Positions 26,154-34,605 are shown, counted from the first letter of the stretch. The stretch: 64,000 nt of DNA from Pedobacter frigiditerrae (GCF_032678705.1 NZ_JAVTSS010000001.1:1364001-1428000), one strand, 5' to 3'. Translations and numbers: made by a program. Notes: a model not told the origin generated them from the letters alone.

Positions 26154-27650
26154 ATGTATAAAGACACCAGCACGGCAGAAATAGATATCGCATTAGAAAA
26201 AGCTGTAAAAGCTTATCATCAGTATAAAACCTATACCCTTAAACAGCGTGCCGATTTTATGCGGGCAATCGCTTTGGAAATAGCTGAACTTGGCGACGAG
26301 TTAATAGATACGGCCATGGCAGAAACTAATTTGCCACAAGCACGTTTGCAAGGAGAAAGAGCTAGAACAATTTTTCAATTGAATAGCTATGCAGATGCTG
26401 CTGAATTAGGGAATTGGTTAGAAGCAAGCATTGATACTGCATTGTTAGAACGTACTCCACCAAAACCAGATGTACGTAAAATATTAATTCCGCTTGGGCC
26501 TGTTGTGGTTTTTGGCGCAAGTAATTTTCCATTTGCTTATTCAACAGCAGGTGGCGATACGGCTTGTGCCTTGGCTGCAGGCTGTCCGGTTATTGTAAAG
26601 GCACATCCGGCACATCCAAAAACATCTACTTTAATGGCAGATGCGATTTTAAAAGCAGCCAAAAAAACCAATATGCCAGATGGTATTTTTACACATATTT
26701 ATGGTGCTGGTTTCGAAAGCGGTGTATATTTAGTGAAACACGAGTCTGTTAAAGCAGTCGGCTTTACAGGTTCTTTTAGTGGTGGAAAAGCATTATTCGA
26801 TTTGGCTAATCAGCGAAAAACCCCTATCCCTGTTTTTGCAGAGATGGGAAGTGTTAATCCTGTTTTTTTATTGCCAGAAAAGCTAGCTACAGAGACTGAA
26901 ACCTTGGCTAAACAAATGGCGGGTTCCATTACTTTAGGAATGGGTCAGTTTTGTACCAATCCAGGTTTAATGGTGGCTATTGATGATAAGAACTTAGATA
27001 AATTTATCGTCCATTTAAAAAGAGAAATAGAAGGCATAACACCGGCTAGGATGTTACATAAAGGAATTGCGACTAATTTCAACGAAAAATTAGAAAAAGC
27101 ATTGTCGCAAAGGGGAGTTCAATTAATTGGGCAAACCGACGATTCGCAAGCAGTGGACAAAGTGCTCATCAGCGTTGCCACAACTTCTGGAAAAACATTT
27201 TTAGCTAATCCAGTTTTACATCAAGAGGTTTTTGGACCGTATTCACTCATCATTCAATGTGCTGATGAAAAAGAAATGTTGGCTGTAGCAAAGGCGATGG
27301 AAGGCCAGTTAACGGCTACCTTAATGGCCACTTCCAAAGACATTAAAAATCATCAACAACTGTTGGATGAAGTACAAGAAATTTGTGGTCGTTTTATTTT
27401 AAATAATGTTCCCACAGGTGTGGAAGTAGTTTTAGCGATGCATCACGGAGGTCCGTACCCTGCAAGTACTGATGCTAGATTTACCTCGGTAGGGGCAGAT
27501 GGAATTAAACGTTTCGCCAGACCAATGTCTTACCAAAATTGGGATGATGAGTTTTTACCAAACGAGTTAAAAAATGGAAATCCGTTAGGTATTTGGCGGA
27601 CTGTAAATAACGAATTAACTAAATCACCGCTGGATGAAAAAAACATTTAG
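26154..27650 (+). CDS. Alpha-ketoglutarate semialdehyde dehydrogenase
   Basis: A 498-residue NAD(P)-dependent aldehyde dehydrogenase that would oxidise 2,5-dioxopentanoate to alpha-ketoglutarate, delivering hydroxyproline carbon to the TCA cycle. Seen: the cofactor/substrate loops VVFGASNFPFAYSTAGGDTA and VGFTGSFSGGKAL, the general-base Glu in FAEMGSVNPVF, and the nucleophile Cys in GSITLGMGQFCTNPGL. The GQFCTNPG form of the active-site loop fits the ketoglutarate-semialdehyde group. It overlaps the hydroxyproline epimerase gene by 17 bp, so the genes are translated from one message. Confidence 0.92.
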   Translation: MYKDTSTAEIDIALEKAVKAYHQYKTYTLKQRADFMRAIALEIAELGDELIDTAMAETNLPQARLQGERARTIFQLNSYADAAELGNWLEASIDTALLERTPPKPDVRKILIPLGPVVVFGASNFPFAYSTAGGDTACALAAGCPVIVKAHPAHPKTSTLMADAILKAAKKTNMPDGIFTHIYGAGFESGVYLVKHESVKAVGFTGSFSGGKALFDLANQRKTPIPVFAEMGSVNPVFLLPEKLATETETLAKQMAGSITLGMGQFCTNPGLMVAIDDKNLDKFIVHLKREIEGITPARMLHKGIATNFNEKLEKALSQRGVQLIGQTDDSQAVDKVLISVATTSGKTFLANPVLHQEVFGPYSLIIQCADEKEMLAVAKAMEGQLTATLMATSKDIKNHQQLLDEVQEICGRFILNNVPTGVEVVLAMHHGGPYPASTDARFTSVGADGIKRFARPMSYQNWDDEFLPNELKNGNPLGIWRTVNNELTKSPLDEKNI

Positions 27651-28632
27651 TTGTATAGATGCACATACTTGCGGTAATCCGGTAAGGGTGGTTGCAGGTG
27701 GCGGACCAATTCTAATTGGAAATTCAATGATGGAACGTCGTTTGCATTTCTTGAAGGAATATGATTGGATACGTAAAGGGTTGATGTTTGAACCTCGTGG
27801 CCATGACATGATGAGTGGCAGTATTTTATATCCGCCAATAGACCCTAAAAATGATATTGGTGTTTTATACATCGAAACCAGTGGCTGTTTGCCCATGTGC
27901 GGTCACGGTACAATTGGAACTGTTACCATTGCTATTGAAGAAGGTTTGGTGATCCCTAAAGTACCAGGAAAGCTGCGTTTAGAGACACCAGCAGGATTGG
28001 TTTTAGTAGAATATGTACAGATTGATGGTAAAGTTAAATCGGTAAAACTGATTAACATTAAATCGTTTTTAGCAGCCGAAGGTTTGGAAGTTGATTGTCC
28101 GGATTTAGGTAAGATAACTGTGGATGTAGCTTATGGTGGTAATTTTTATGCCATTGTTGATCCGCAAGAAAATTTTAAAGGATTAGAGAATTATACTGCC
28201 GACCAACTAATCAGCTGGAGTAGGACTTGTCGTAAATTGATGAATGAGCGATATACTTTTGTTCATCCAGAAGATTCAAATATCAATGGTTTAAGTCACT
28301 TTTTATGGGCTGGGGCAACTATTTCTCCAGAAGCAACGGCTAGAAATGCTGTTTTTTATGGCGATAAAGCAATTGACCGTTCACCTTGTGGGACGGGAAC
28401 ATCTGCCCGTATGGCGCAATGGTTTGCAAAAGGAAAGTTAAAAAAAGGCGATAAATTTATTCACGAGAGTATTATCGGTTCTCAATTTATTGGCACCATT
28501 GAAGAGGAAACAACCATTAATGGCAAACCAGCAATTGTTCCAGGCATAGAAGGCTGGGCAAAAGTAACAGGTTACAATACCATTTTTATAGATGATGATG
28601 ACCCTTATGCACATGGGTTTCAGGTTATTTAG
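27634..28632 (+). CDS. 4-hydroxyproline 2-epimerase (proline racemase family)
   Basis: 332 residues. It converts trans-4-hydroxy-L-proline to cis-4-hydroxy-D-proline. Both catalytic cysteines are present: Cys89 in CLPMCGHGTIG and Cys252 in DRSPCGTGTSARMA. trans-3-hydroxyproline dehydratases of this family replace the first cysteine pair member by Ser or the second by Thr, so an epimerase is favoured. True proline racemases are less likely given the neighbouring deaminase and semialdehyde dehydrogenase. The start MKKTFSCIDAHTCGNPVRVV is standard and overlaps the aldehyde dehydrogenase end. Confidence 0.93.
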   Translation: MKKTFSCIDAHTCGNPVRVVAGGGPILIGNSMMERRLHFLKEYDWIRKGLMFEPRGHDMMSGSILYPPIDPKNDIGVLYIETSGCLPMCGHGTIGTVTIAIEEGLVIPKVPGKLRLETPAGLVLVEYVQIDGKVKSVKLINIKSFLAAEGLEVDCPDLGKITVDVAYGGNFYAIVDPQENFKGLENYTADQLISWSRTCRKLMNERYTFVHPEDSNINGLSHFLWAGATISPEATARNAVFYGDKAIDRSPCGTGTSARMAQWFAKGKLKKGDKFIHESIIGSQFIGTIEEETTINGKPAIVPGIEGWAKVTGYNTIFIDDDDPYAHGFQVI

Positions 28633-28633
28633 A

Positions 28634-28775
28634 CGATGGTCAATGGTTGATGGTCTATAGCCAAATCTCAAAAGCTAAACTCAAATAATAAGACTCTTTA
28701 AAAGATATTTGTCATCCTGAGCGTAGTCGAAGAATCTCTTAACAAAATCTATTTCCTATTCCCCATTCCCTATTC
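28634..28775. repeat. String of repeat words before the flavin oxidase gene
   Basis: ATGGTCAATGGTTGATGG (28637-28654), a one-armed GTCATCCTGAGCGTAGTCGAAG element (28711-28732), and CCTATTCCCCATTCCCTATTCCC (about 28752-28775) follow one another. The last runs directly into the repeat-encoded start of the next gene. Confidence 0.65.
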
Positions 28776-28781
28776 CCAATT

Positions 28782-30074
28782 ATGACAATTCCATCTTCCA
28801 TTTTACCTCTTCCATCTTCCATCAATAAAGGCAACGTTACCATCATTGGTGCTGGTATTATTGGGCTTTGCTCGGCTTATTATTTGCTAAAAGAAGGCTT
28901 TAAGGTTACTTTGTTAGAGCAAGGCGATTTAATTAATAATTGTTCGTCTGGCAACGCAGGAATGATTGTGCCTAGCCACTTTGTGCCATTAGCTGCACCG
29001 GGAATGATTAGTAAGGGCATCAAATGGATGTTTGATAGCAAAAGTCCTTTTTATGTAAAGCCATCTTTAAATCCAGCTTTAATTTCTTGGGGATTGAAGT
29101 TCTGGAAATACTCTAACCAAAATCATGTAGATATATCGGCCGAACCTTTAAGAGATTTACATTTGCTGAGCAAACAACTGTATGATGATTTAGCAAAAGA
29201 ACCAACGTTAGATTTTGGTCTAGAGAAAAAAGGGATTTTGATGTTGTATAAAAGTCAGGCCGCTGGCGATGAGGAAATCCATTTAGCTAAAAAAGCGCAA
29301 AGTTTAGGCTTAGATGTAGAACCGCTAACACCAGCACAAACACAAGATTTAGAGCCAGATACAGCATTAGATATTTTAGGTTCAGTTCATTACAGGTGTG
29401 ATGCACATTTGTCGCCAAGCGATTTAGTACAACAATTAGTTGCTTATTTAAGGAAAAACGAAGTAGAAATTGTTACTAATTGCAAGGTGACAGGCTTTGA
29501 AACAAATGCAGGGAAAATCACGGCCATTAAAACCACCAACCAAACATATACGCCAGATTTAGTAGTCATGACTGGTGGGGCTTGGTTGCCAGAATTGGCT
29601 AAAAAGGCAGATTTAAATATTCCAATTATGCCAGGAAAGGGTTATTCCTTCATGGTAGATCCAAATGGACAGCAAATTCATCATCCATCTTTATTGTTAG
29701 AAGCAAGAGTTGCGGTAACACCTATGAATGGTCAAATTCGTTTTGGTGGCACTATGGAGATTGCGCCAATGAATGATAAGGTAAATATGAATAGGGTAGA
29801 AGGAATTGTCAATTCAATACCTAATTATTATCCAGATTATCAAGTTCCAATTCCTCAGATTGATAAAATTTGGTATGGCTTTAGGCCATGTTCACCTGAT
29901 GGCTTACCTTATATTGGTTTCACGCAGAAACTGAAAAATTTGATTATCGCTGGCGGTCACGGGATGATGGGGGTTAGTTTAGCGCCAGCAACAGGTAAAC
30001 TGGTGGCAGAATTAGCGGTTGGAAGCAAATTGTCTGTAGGAGTTGAGGTATATAAGCCTGATAGGTTTGGTTAG
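28782..30074 (+). CDS. FAD-dependent D-amino acid oxidase/dehydrogenase, probable cis-4-hydroxy-D-proline oxidase
   Basis: 430 residues of the DAO family. The dinucleotide fold is VTIIGAGIIGLCSAYYLLKEGFKVTLLEQ (residues about 18-46) and the C-terminal FAD segment is WYGFRPCSPDGLPYIGFTQ...GGHGMMGVSLAPATGKL. It should oxidise cis-4-hydroxy-D-proline to 1-pyrroline-4-hydroxy-2-carboxylate, the substrate of the DapA-like gene, so the four genes form a closed route. The N-terminus MTIPSSILPLPSSINKG is odd: it is encoded by a CCATCTTCCAT repeat and precedes the Rossmann fold by 17 residues. The true start may use a weak codon inside the repeat, but no other ATG precedes the fold. Confidence 0.9.
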   Translation: MTIPSSILPLPSSINKGNVTIIGAGIIGLCSAYYLLKEGFKVTLLEQGDLINNCSSGNAGMIVPSHFVPLAAPGMISKGIKWMFDSKSPFYVKPSLNPALISWGLKFWKYSNQNHVDISAEPLRDLHLLSKQLYDDLAKEPTLDFGLEKKGILMLYKSQAAGDEEIHLAKKAQSLGLDVEPLTPAQTQDLEPDTALDILGSVHYRCDAHLSPSDLVQQLVAYLRKNEVEIVTNCKVTGFETNAGKITAIKTTNQTYTPDLVVMTGGAWLPELAKKADLNIPIMPGKGYSFMVDPNGQQIHHPSLLLEARVAVTPMNGQIRFGGTMEIAPMNDKVNMNRVEGIVNSIPNYYPDYQVPIPQIDKIWYGFRPCSPDGLPYIGFTQKLKNLIIAGGHGMMGVSLAPATGKLVAELAVGSKLSVGVEVYKPDRFG

Positions 30075-30234
30075 CCGCTATATTTTTTCATTATTTTGAT
30101 TAAATCTGTTTTTCTGCCAAAGGATTAACGATTTAAATATTCTTTTTTTACTGCTAGTATTAGTTTCGTCATGAACAATTTTATGATGTTGATTGAATAA
30201 TTATTAACAATATTGAATTATTTTAATAAAGTAC

Positions 30235-30266
30235 TTTGAAATTCAAAGTGTTTTACATTATCTTTG
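30235..30266 (+). promoter_or_regulatory. Bacteroidota-type promoter (TTTG - 20 - TATCTTTG)
   Basis: TTTG at 30235-30238 and TATCTTTG at 30259-30266 are separated by 20 bp, a near-ideal -33/-7 pair. It is 53 bp upstream of the ATG of the 111-residue membrane protein. The overlapping CTTTGAAATTCAAAG is a near-palindrome that could be an operator. Confidence 0.75.
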
Positions 30267-30319
30267 TGGAGTTAATTAGAAAACGTACCAAATCACAAAA
30301 TATTTAAAACACAATTGTC

Positions 30320-30655
30320 ATGACAAATCAAAACAACTTAACAAAGTTTGCCTTTACGCCACAATTAGTTACAAGAATGTTAATAGGAGGGGTTATAGGT
30401 TTCGCAGTAGTTTCATTATTATTTTATGCTACAAAAAATCCTAACCCAGCTTGGGGGAAATTTTGGATGATTAGACCTTTTATCATTTTACCATTAGCTG
30501 GTGCAACAGGTGGTGCAGTAAATTATTATATAGATTCATTCACTAATCATGGAACTTGGAAAAAGATATTTGGTATCTTATTAAGCTTCATCATATTTAT
30601 TATTGGTTTATGGATGGGCACTGTATTAGGTTTTGCTGGCACAATTTGGAACTAA
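30320..30655 (+). CDS. Small membrane protein with three TM segments, unknown function
   Basis: 111 residues. Three hydrophobic segments are apparent: MLIGGVIGFAVVSLLFYAT, FIILPLAGATGGAVNYYI and IFGILLSFIIFIIGLWMGTVLGFAGT. The short soluble N-terminus is MTNQNNLTKFAFTPQLV. Proteins of this type are widespread in Bacteroidota but have no established role; I do not assign one. A strong promoter lies just upstream and the DUF4153 gene follows in the same direction after 38 bp, so the two may be co-expressed. Confidence 0.8.
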   Translation: MTNQNNLTKFAFTPQLVTRMLIGGVIGFAVVSLLFYATKNPNPAWGKFWMIRPFIILPLAGATGGAVNYYIDSFTNHGTWKKIFGILLSFIIFIIGLWMGTVLGFAGTIWN

Positions 30656-30693
30656 GCTTTAGAATTTAGCTATCTTAATTCAATTTTAAAATC

Positions 30694-31938
30694 ATGGAAA
30701 ACGAAATACGCAATCACCATAGCAATCCGACAGAACTTGAAGCTTTGTACAGGAACAATAAGGTTCGTTTTAAAAGGTCTTTTGATGTAGTATATCCTGA
30801 ACTTAAAGGAAATCCTATTGCCGATTGTTGGAATGAAAGATTGCATTATGAAAGTCCTGAATTAAATTGGGGCTCTCGTAGCGAGTTGTTATTTGTAATG
30901 ATAGCCTCGTTAATAGCTGGACTTATTGCCAAAATACCTTCTTTTTTTAATATAAACGAAGACTATTTCTATCCACGCAATATCGGTTTTATTGTTTTTC
31001 CAATGTTAACTGTTTTCTTTGCATGGAAAAACAAGCTGTCTTTCCCTAAAATTGCCTTCATTGCTGGTGCAACATTGTTAGGGCTAATTTATATCAATTG
31101 CCTTCCCAATGTTAAACAAAGTGATACTTTGATTTTATCATGCATTCACTTAGGTTTATTCTTATGGTCAATATTGGGAATTGCTTTTGTTGGTCAGCAA
31201 TCTATTGATAAACAACAACGCCTTGGCTTTTTAAAATATAACGGTGATTTAGTTGTAATGACTACCCTTATTTTAATTGCTGGTGGTATCATGTCTGCAC
31301 TAACTGTAGGTCTTTTTGGTCTCATCGGTCTTAAAATTGAAGATATCTATTTCCAATACGTTGGTGTTTTCGGAATTTCTGCAGCACCTATGGTAGGTAC
31401 TTATTTGGTTCAAACAAATCCGCAATTGGTTGGTAAAGTTTCGCCAGTAATCGCTAAGATTTTTAGTCCGTTAGTATTGGTGATGTTGGTAGTGTACCTA
31501 ATTGCCATTGTTTACTCAGGTAAAAACCCATATAACGACAGAGAGTTTTTATTAATCTTTAATGCCTTGTTAATTGGTGTATTGGCAATTATCTTCTTTT
31601 CTATTGTAGAAACAGCTAAAGCAACAAAAAATGCAATGGCTATCTGGATACTCTTTTTATTGGCTACAGTAACCATTATTGTAAATGTAGTTGCACTTTC
31701 TGCAATTGTATTCCGTATTGTTGAAATGGGCATTACACCGAATAGGGCAGCTGTTTTAGGAAGTAATGTTTTGATATTGATTAACCTATTATTGGTTACT
31801 ACTAAGCTGTTTAAAGTACTCACTAAGAAAGTAGAAATTGATGATGTAGGTAAAACAATAGCTTCTTACTTACCAGTCTACTTTATATGGACTATCATTG
31901 TAACCTTTATATTCCCATTGATATTTGGGTTTAAATAA
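30694..31938 (+). CDS. DUF4153-type polytopic membrane protein
   Basis: 414 residues with a soluble N-terminus (1-60) that contains the repeated-looking ELEALYRNNKVRFKRSFDVVYPEL, then about nine to ten hydrophobic segments through LLFVMIASLIAGLIA, VVMTTLILIAGGIMSALTVGLF and the final YFIWTIIVTFIFPLIFGF. The layout fits DUF4153, an uncharacterised inner-membrane family. A strong terminator follows at 31991-32022. It is probably co-transcribed with the preceding small membrane protein. Confidence 0.8.
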   Translation: MENEIRNHHSNPTELEALYRNNKVRFKRSFDVVYPELKGNPIADCWNERLHYESPELNWGSRSELLFVMIASLIAGLIAKIPSFFNINEDYFYPRNIGFIVFPMLTVFFAWKNKLSFPKIAFIAGATLLGLIYINCLPNVKQSDTLILSCIHLGLFLWSILGIAFVGQQSIDKQQRLGFLKYNGDLVVMTTLILIAGGIMSALTVGLFGLIGLKIEDIYFQYVGVFGISAAPMVGTYLVQTNPQLVGKVSPVIAKIFSPLVLVMLVVYLIAIVYSGKNPYNDREFLLIFNALLIGVLAIIFFSIVETAKATKNAMAIWILFLLATVTIIVNVVALSAIVFRIVEMGITPNRAAVLGSNVLILINLLLVTTKLFKVLTKKVEIDDVGKTIASYLPVYFIWTIIVTFIFPLIFGFK

Positions 31939-31990
31939 AGAGAGTCAGAAAAGTCAGGAAGTCCGTAAGTCGGAAAGATAAAGAGCATTA

Positions 31991-32022
31991 AAAAACCAGC
32001 TAAGATTTATTAGCTGGTTTTT
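31991..32022. terminator. Strong hairpin terminator, 13-bp stem
   Basis: AAAAACCAGCTAA (31991-32003) pairs perfectly with TTAGCTGGTTTTT (32010-32022) around a 6-nt loop. A and T runs on either side let it act in both directions between the convergent DUF4153 and beta-lactamase genes. Confidence 0.9.
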
Positions 32023-32102
32023 TAATATAAGCAACTTTGGTTTCTTTAGTCGTATTCTCCATACCCTTAGATTCTCTAAGATGTCTTAGATGGTAAAAAA
32101 TG

Positions 32103-32999
32103 CTATTTGCTAGTTTCTTTAACCTTTTTATCAAAAGCCAATTGCAAATCCGTTAATGCTTTATCGTATCCTTTTTTATCTACAAAAGCAGTTGGGTTAT
32201 AGCTATCAGTTGGTTGGTGTTTTTGGTGTAAGTTAAACTGACTAGCGTGAGAAGCTAACCAAATGTCAAATGATAAAGCTTTCATTTCTTTTAAGGTGTA
32301 AGCATAATCTTTCTCTATGTTTTTATAAGTATCAACTTCATTAAATTTCTTATCGGTAACAATGCTTGGCATATTGGCAATCAATACTTTATAGGTTTTG
32401 GCTTTATCTTTTACTTCTAGCATAAAACTACAAGAGCCTTTAGTATGCCCAGGATGGTCTAGCATGACCAACTTGGTGCTTCCTAAGCCAATTACAGCTT
32501 TGTCACGCAATAACCCATCTGGATTTAAAGGAACATAAGTTTTTACACCATTTCCTAATGCATAATCAGAGCTTCCACCATCTTTCATTACTTGTGCGTC
32601 TTTTGCATTAACCAATACTTTAGCGCCAGTAGCTTTTTTCAATGCCGCCATAGCACCCATATGGTCATAATGGGCTTGTGTAGTTAATAAAATCTTGGTG
32701 TCAGTTAGCTTGAATCCTAGCGTTTTAATATTGTTGCTAATGATTTGTTTGGAATTTGCTAGGCCAGTGTTAATTAAGATATTTCCTTTCTCGGTAACTA
32801 CTAAATAACAGGCCAAATCATAAGTTCCAACGTAATATAAGTTGCCTGCAATGCGAAATGGAGGATAAGGTTTTGACCATTCAGCAGGTGTGTCTTTTGG
32901 CTCTACAATTGTTTGGGCAGTGGATTTGAAGCAGAAAGTTGAAATTGCAAAACAAATAATAAGTGCAGAAATGGGATGTTTTAACGGACTTGAAATCAT
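32103..32999 (-). CDS. Subclass B3 metallo-beta-lactamase (Gln-ligand variant)
   Basis: A 298-residue periplasmic zinc hydrolase likely to open beta-lactams including carbapenems. The start at MISSPLKHP gives a signal peptide ending KSTAQ; an upstream ATG at 33056 adds 19 residues without signal character. Zinc-site residues: QAHYDH at 108-113 (Gln in place of the first His, then His110, Asp112, His113), the His in LDHPGHTKGS, and the C-terminal His in LASHASQF. Gln at the first ligand position is the feature of GOB enzymes of Elizabethkingia, and environmental Pedobacter B3 enzymes are also known. The gene stands alone with no mobile-element signs, so it is probably intrinsic. Confidence 0.93.
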   Translation of the reverse strand: MISSPLKHPISALIICFAISTFCFKSTAQTIVEPKDTPAEWSKPYPPFRIAGNLYYVGTYDLACYLVVTEKGNILINTGLANSKQIISNNIKTLGFKLTDTKILLTTQAHYDHMGAMAALKKATGAKVLVNAKDAQVMKDGGSSDYALGNGVKTYVPLNPDGLLRDKAVIGLGSTKLVMLDHPGHTKGSCSFMLEVKDKAKTYKVLIANMPSIVTDKKFNEVDTYKNIEKDYAYTLKEMKALSFDIWLASHASQFNLHQKHQPTDSYNPTAFVDKKGYDKALTDLQLAFDKKVKETSK

Positions 33000-33200
33000 T
33001 TTCAAATATAAATATTCAAAGTAACTAAAAAGATTACCATTGGTAATTGATAGCATTAGTTTAAATTATTTAGAGAACAGTGATTATGTTAAAATCTAAG
33101 ATTATCCTTTCCATTTGTGTTTTTAATATATAATTCATTGCATTAAGGAAGGATACATTTGAGGTTTGCAACCCTTAATAGTTGCACAGCACTAATGAAC

Positions 33201-33312
33201 ATAAACCAGATAGTAGCGTAAATCCTTTTTGTCATGCTGAGCTTGTCGAAGCACAAAAAGATTGTAGCAAATAGCTGGGCTTACGTTAATATTTATAGTG
33301 TTTTTGCTTTTC
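33201..33312 (+). repeat. Dispersed repeat AACCAGATAGTAGCG, copy 2
   Basis: Shares both flanks with 18605-18762: ATAAACCAGATAGTAGCG on the left and GCACAAAAAGATTG...TAGCTGG...TACGTTAAT...GTGTTTTTGCTTTTCA on the right. The centre differs, being GTCATGCTGAGCTTGTCGAA (33231-33250). Confidence 0.85.
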
Positions 33313-33321
33313 AAATAAAAT

Positions 33322-33392
33322 GTCATTCCGAGGAATGAGGAATCTACAATCTAAGTATGCTTAAATAGATTCTTCGCTGCGCTCTGAATGAC
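33322..33392. repeat. GTCATTCCG...TGAATGAC inverted repeat
   Basis: The left end GTCATTCCGAGGAATGAGGAATCTA and the right end TAGATTCTTCGCTGCGCTCTGAATGAC are nearly identical to those of 36889-36960. The element ends 17 bp from the thioesterase stop. Confidence 0.85.
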
Positions 33393-33409
33393 AAGCATTA
33401 CAAATATTT

Positions 33410-33901
33410 TTAAGTGGTCTCCAATTGCTCAAACGCAATCATCTTATTTCTTTCTTTATCTGGTATGGCCGATGGGGTTTTAGAACCGTAATCAAAAGCT
33501 ACGCAAACTGTTTTGCCTTTACTGCAGGTTACTTCCTTTCCATTTACATCCTTTACAATCAAATATTCTAAATCAAAACTGGTGTTGCCGATTCTGGATG
33601 TACGAACATACATGCTCACTTTATCTTCTAAGAAAATAGGGGCAATGTAATCTATTGATGCTTGACCAATTACAACACCTGTTGTTTTCCAATCCCAATT
33701 GATGGCGTGTTTCCAATATTTTGTTCTTCCGATTTCCATATAGGTAAAGTATACGGCATTGTTTACGTGGCCCATCATGTCTAGATCTGCAAAACGCATT
33801 TCGATATTGGTTTTATACTTGAAAGTGTCTATGTGACCCACTAATACTGACTTTTTGTCTGTTGATTTTTCTTTTTTGCGCCAAAATGACTTAAAAAACA
33901 T
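33410..33901 (-). CDS. Acyl-CoA thioesterase, 4HBT/YbgC-type hotdog fold
   Basis: 163 residues. The hotdog signature is MRFADLDMMGHVNNAVYFTYMEIGRTKYW (about residues 35-63), with the catalytic Asp in DLDMMGHVNN, followed by GVVIGQASIDYIAPIFLEDKVSMYVRTSRIGNTSFDLEY. It probably hydrolyses short or aromatic acyl-CoA esters in the cytoplasm. An N-terminal Lys-rich extension of about 25 residues (FFKSFWRKKEKSTDKK) is not part of the core fold. It is divergent from the Hsp20 gene with 74 bp between starts. Confidence 0.87.
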   Translation of the reverse strand: MFFKSFWRKKEKSTDKKSVLVGHIDTFKYKTNIEMRFADLDMMGHVNNAVYFTYMEIGRTKYWKHAINWDWKTTGVVIGQASIDYIAPIFLEDKVSMYVRTSRIGNTSFDLEYLIVKDVNGKEVTCSKGKTVCVAFDYGSKTPSAIPDKERNKMIAFEQLETT

Positions 33902-33975
33902 AAATATTTGCTTTGGAATAAGGTTTGAATATGAACAATTATAATTTAAAAAATAAAATAACGGAGGATATAAAA

Positions 33976-34407
33976 ATGACTTTAGTAAAATTTAATAACA
34001 AAACGAGAAACACAGCACCTTATTTTAACAATGTTTTCGATTCTTTGTTTAGTGATGCATTAAATAAAAATCACGGTGTAAATAAAGTGCCTAATGTAAA
34101 CATTTATGAAGGTGCTAACGCGTATAAAATTGAATTAGCTGCTCCTGGATTAAACAAAGAAGACTTTAAAATCGACTTGAAAAAAGATAATCTTTCTGTT
34201 TGGGCAGAGAAAAAAGTAGAAGCTGATAGCCAAAAAGATTATACACGTAAAGAATTTGAATATAACTCATTTGCAAGGTCATTTGTATTGCCTGAAGGAG
34301 TTGATGCTGATAAAATTAGCGCAGAATACACCAATGGTATTTTATATATCACTATTGGCAAGTTAGACGAAGCTAAACAAGCACATAAAGAAATTGTAGT
34401 TTCATAA
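33976..34407 (+). CDS. Small heat shock protein Hsp20/alpha-crystallin family
   Basis: 143 residues if started at MTLVKFNN, which has GGAGG eight bases upstream, an unusually good Shine-Dalgarno for this phylum; a longer frame from 33925 is less likely. The alpha-crystallin domain spans about residues 35-135, from PNVNIYEGANAYKIELAAPGL through KDYTRKEFEYNSFARSFVLPEGVDADKISAEYTNGILYITI. The C-terminal tail lacks an obvious IxI motif (it ends KEIVVS). It acts as an ATP-independent holdase. A strong terminator follows at 34441-34469. Confidence 0.93.
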   Translation: MTLVKFNNKTRNTAPYFNNVFDSLFSDALNKNHGVNKVPNVNIYEGANAYKIELAAPGLNKEDFKIDLKKDNLSVWAEKKVEADSQKDYTRKEFEYNSFARSFVLPEGVDADKISAEYTNGILYITIGKLDEAKQAHKEIVVS

Positions 34408-34440
34408 TACAATAAGTTTGATTTTGAGTTTAAGGTTGAG

Positions 34441-34469
34441 AAGGGCGGTATTGAGAGATATCGCCCTTT
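34441..34469 (+). terminator. Rho-independent terminator after hsp20
   Basis: AAGGGCGGTAT (34441-34451) pairs with ATATCGCCCTT (34458-34468, one G-U) around TGAGAG, followed by TGTCTTT. Confidence 0.85.
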
Positions 34470-34483
34470 GTCTTTATAGTTCA

Positions 34484-34590
34484 TTGGTTCACTTGTTCAT
34501 TGGGCAGGGCGTAAATTGAACTAATGAACCAATGATACCAATGAGCTAATGACACTAATGAACCAATGATACTAATGAACTAATGATTTT
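34484..34590 (+). repeat. AATGAACCAATGA tandem-like repeat tract
   Basis: About seven imperfect units of ACTAATGAACCAATGAT lie between the hsp20 terminator and the start of the next gene. The same word, inverted, encodes the C-terminus of MetY at 53471-53503. The units are too short, irregular and contiguous for a CRISPR array. Confidence 0.8.
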
Positions 34591-34605
34591 TACTATTTTT
34601 GCACC

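Larger units (their letters stand above)
33057..33409. other. 353-bp gene-free region with repeats
   Basis: No coding frame was found. It contains copy 2 of the AACCAGATAGTAGCG repeat (33201-33312) and a GTCATTCCG...TGAATGAC element (33322-33392). The first 140 bp upstream of the beta-lactamase presumably hold its promoter, which I could not define. Confidence 0.7.

Noticed and set aside
34484..34590. Possible CRISPR-like array of AATGAACCAATGA units
   Set aside because: Units are 13-17 bp, contiguous and imperfect with no spacers of uniform length, and no cas genes are nearby.
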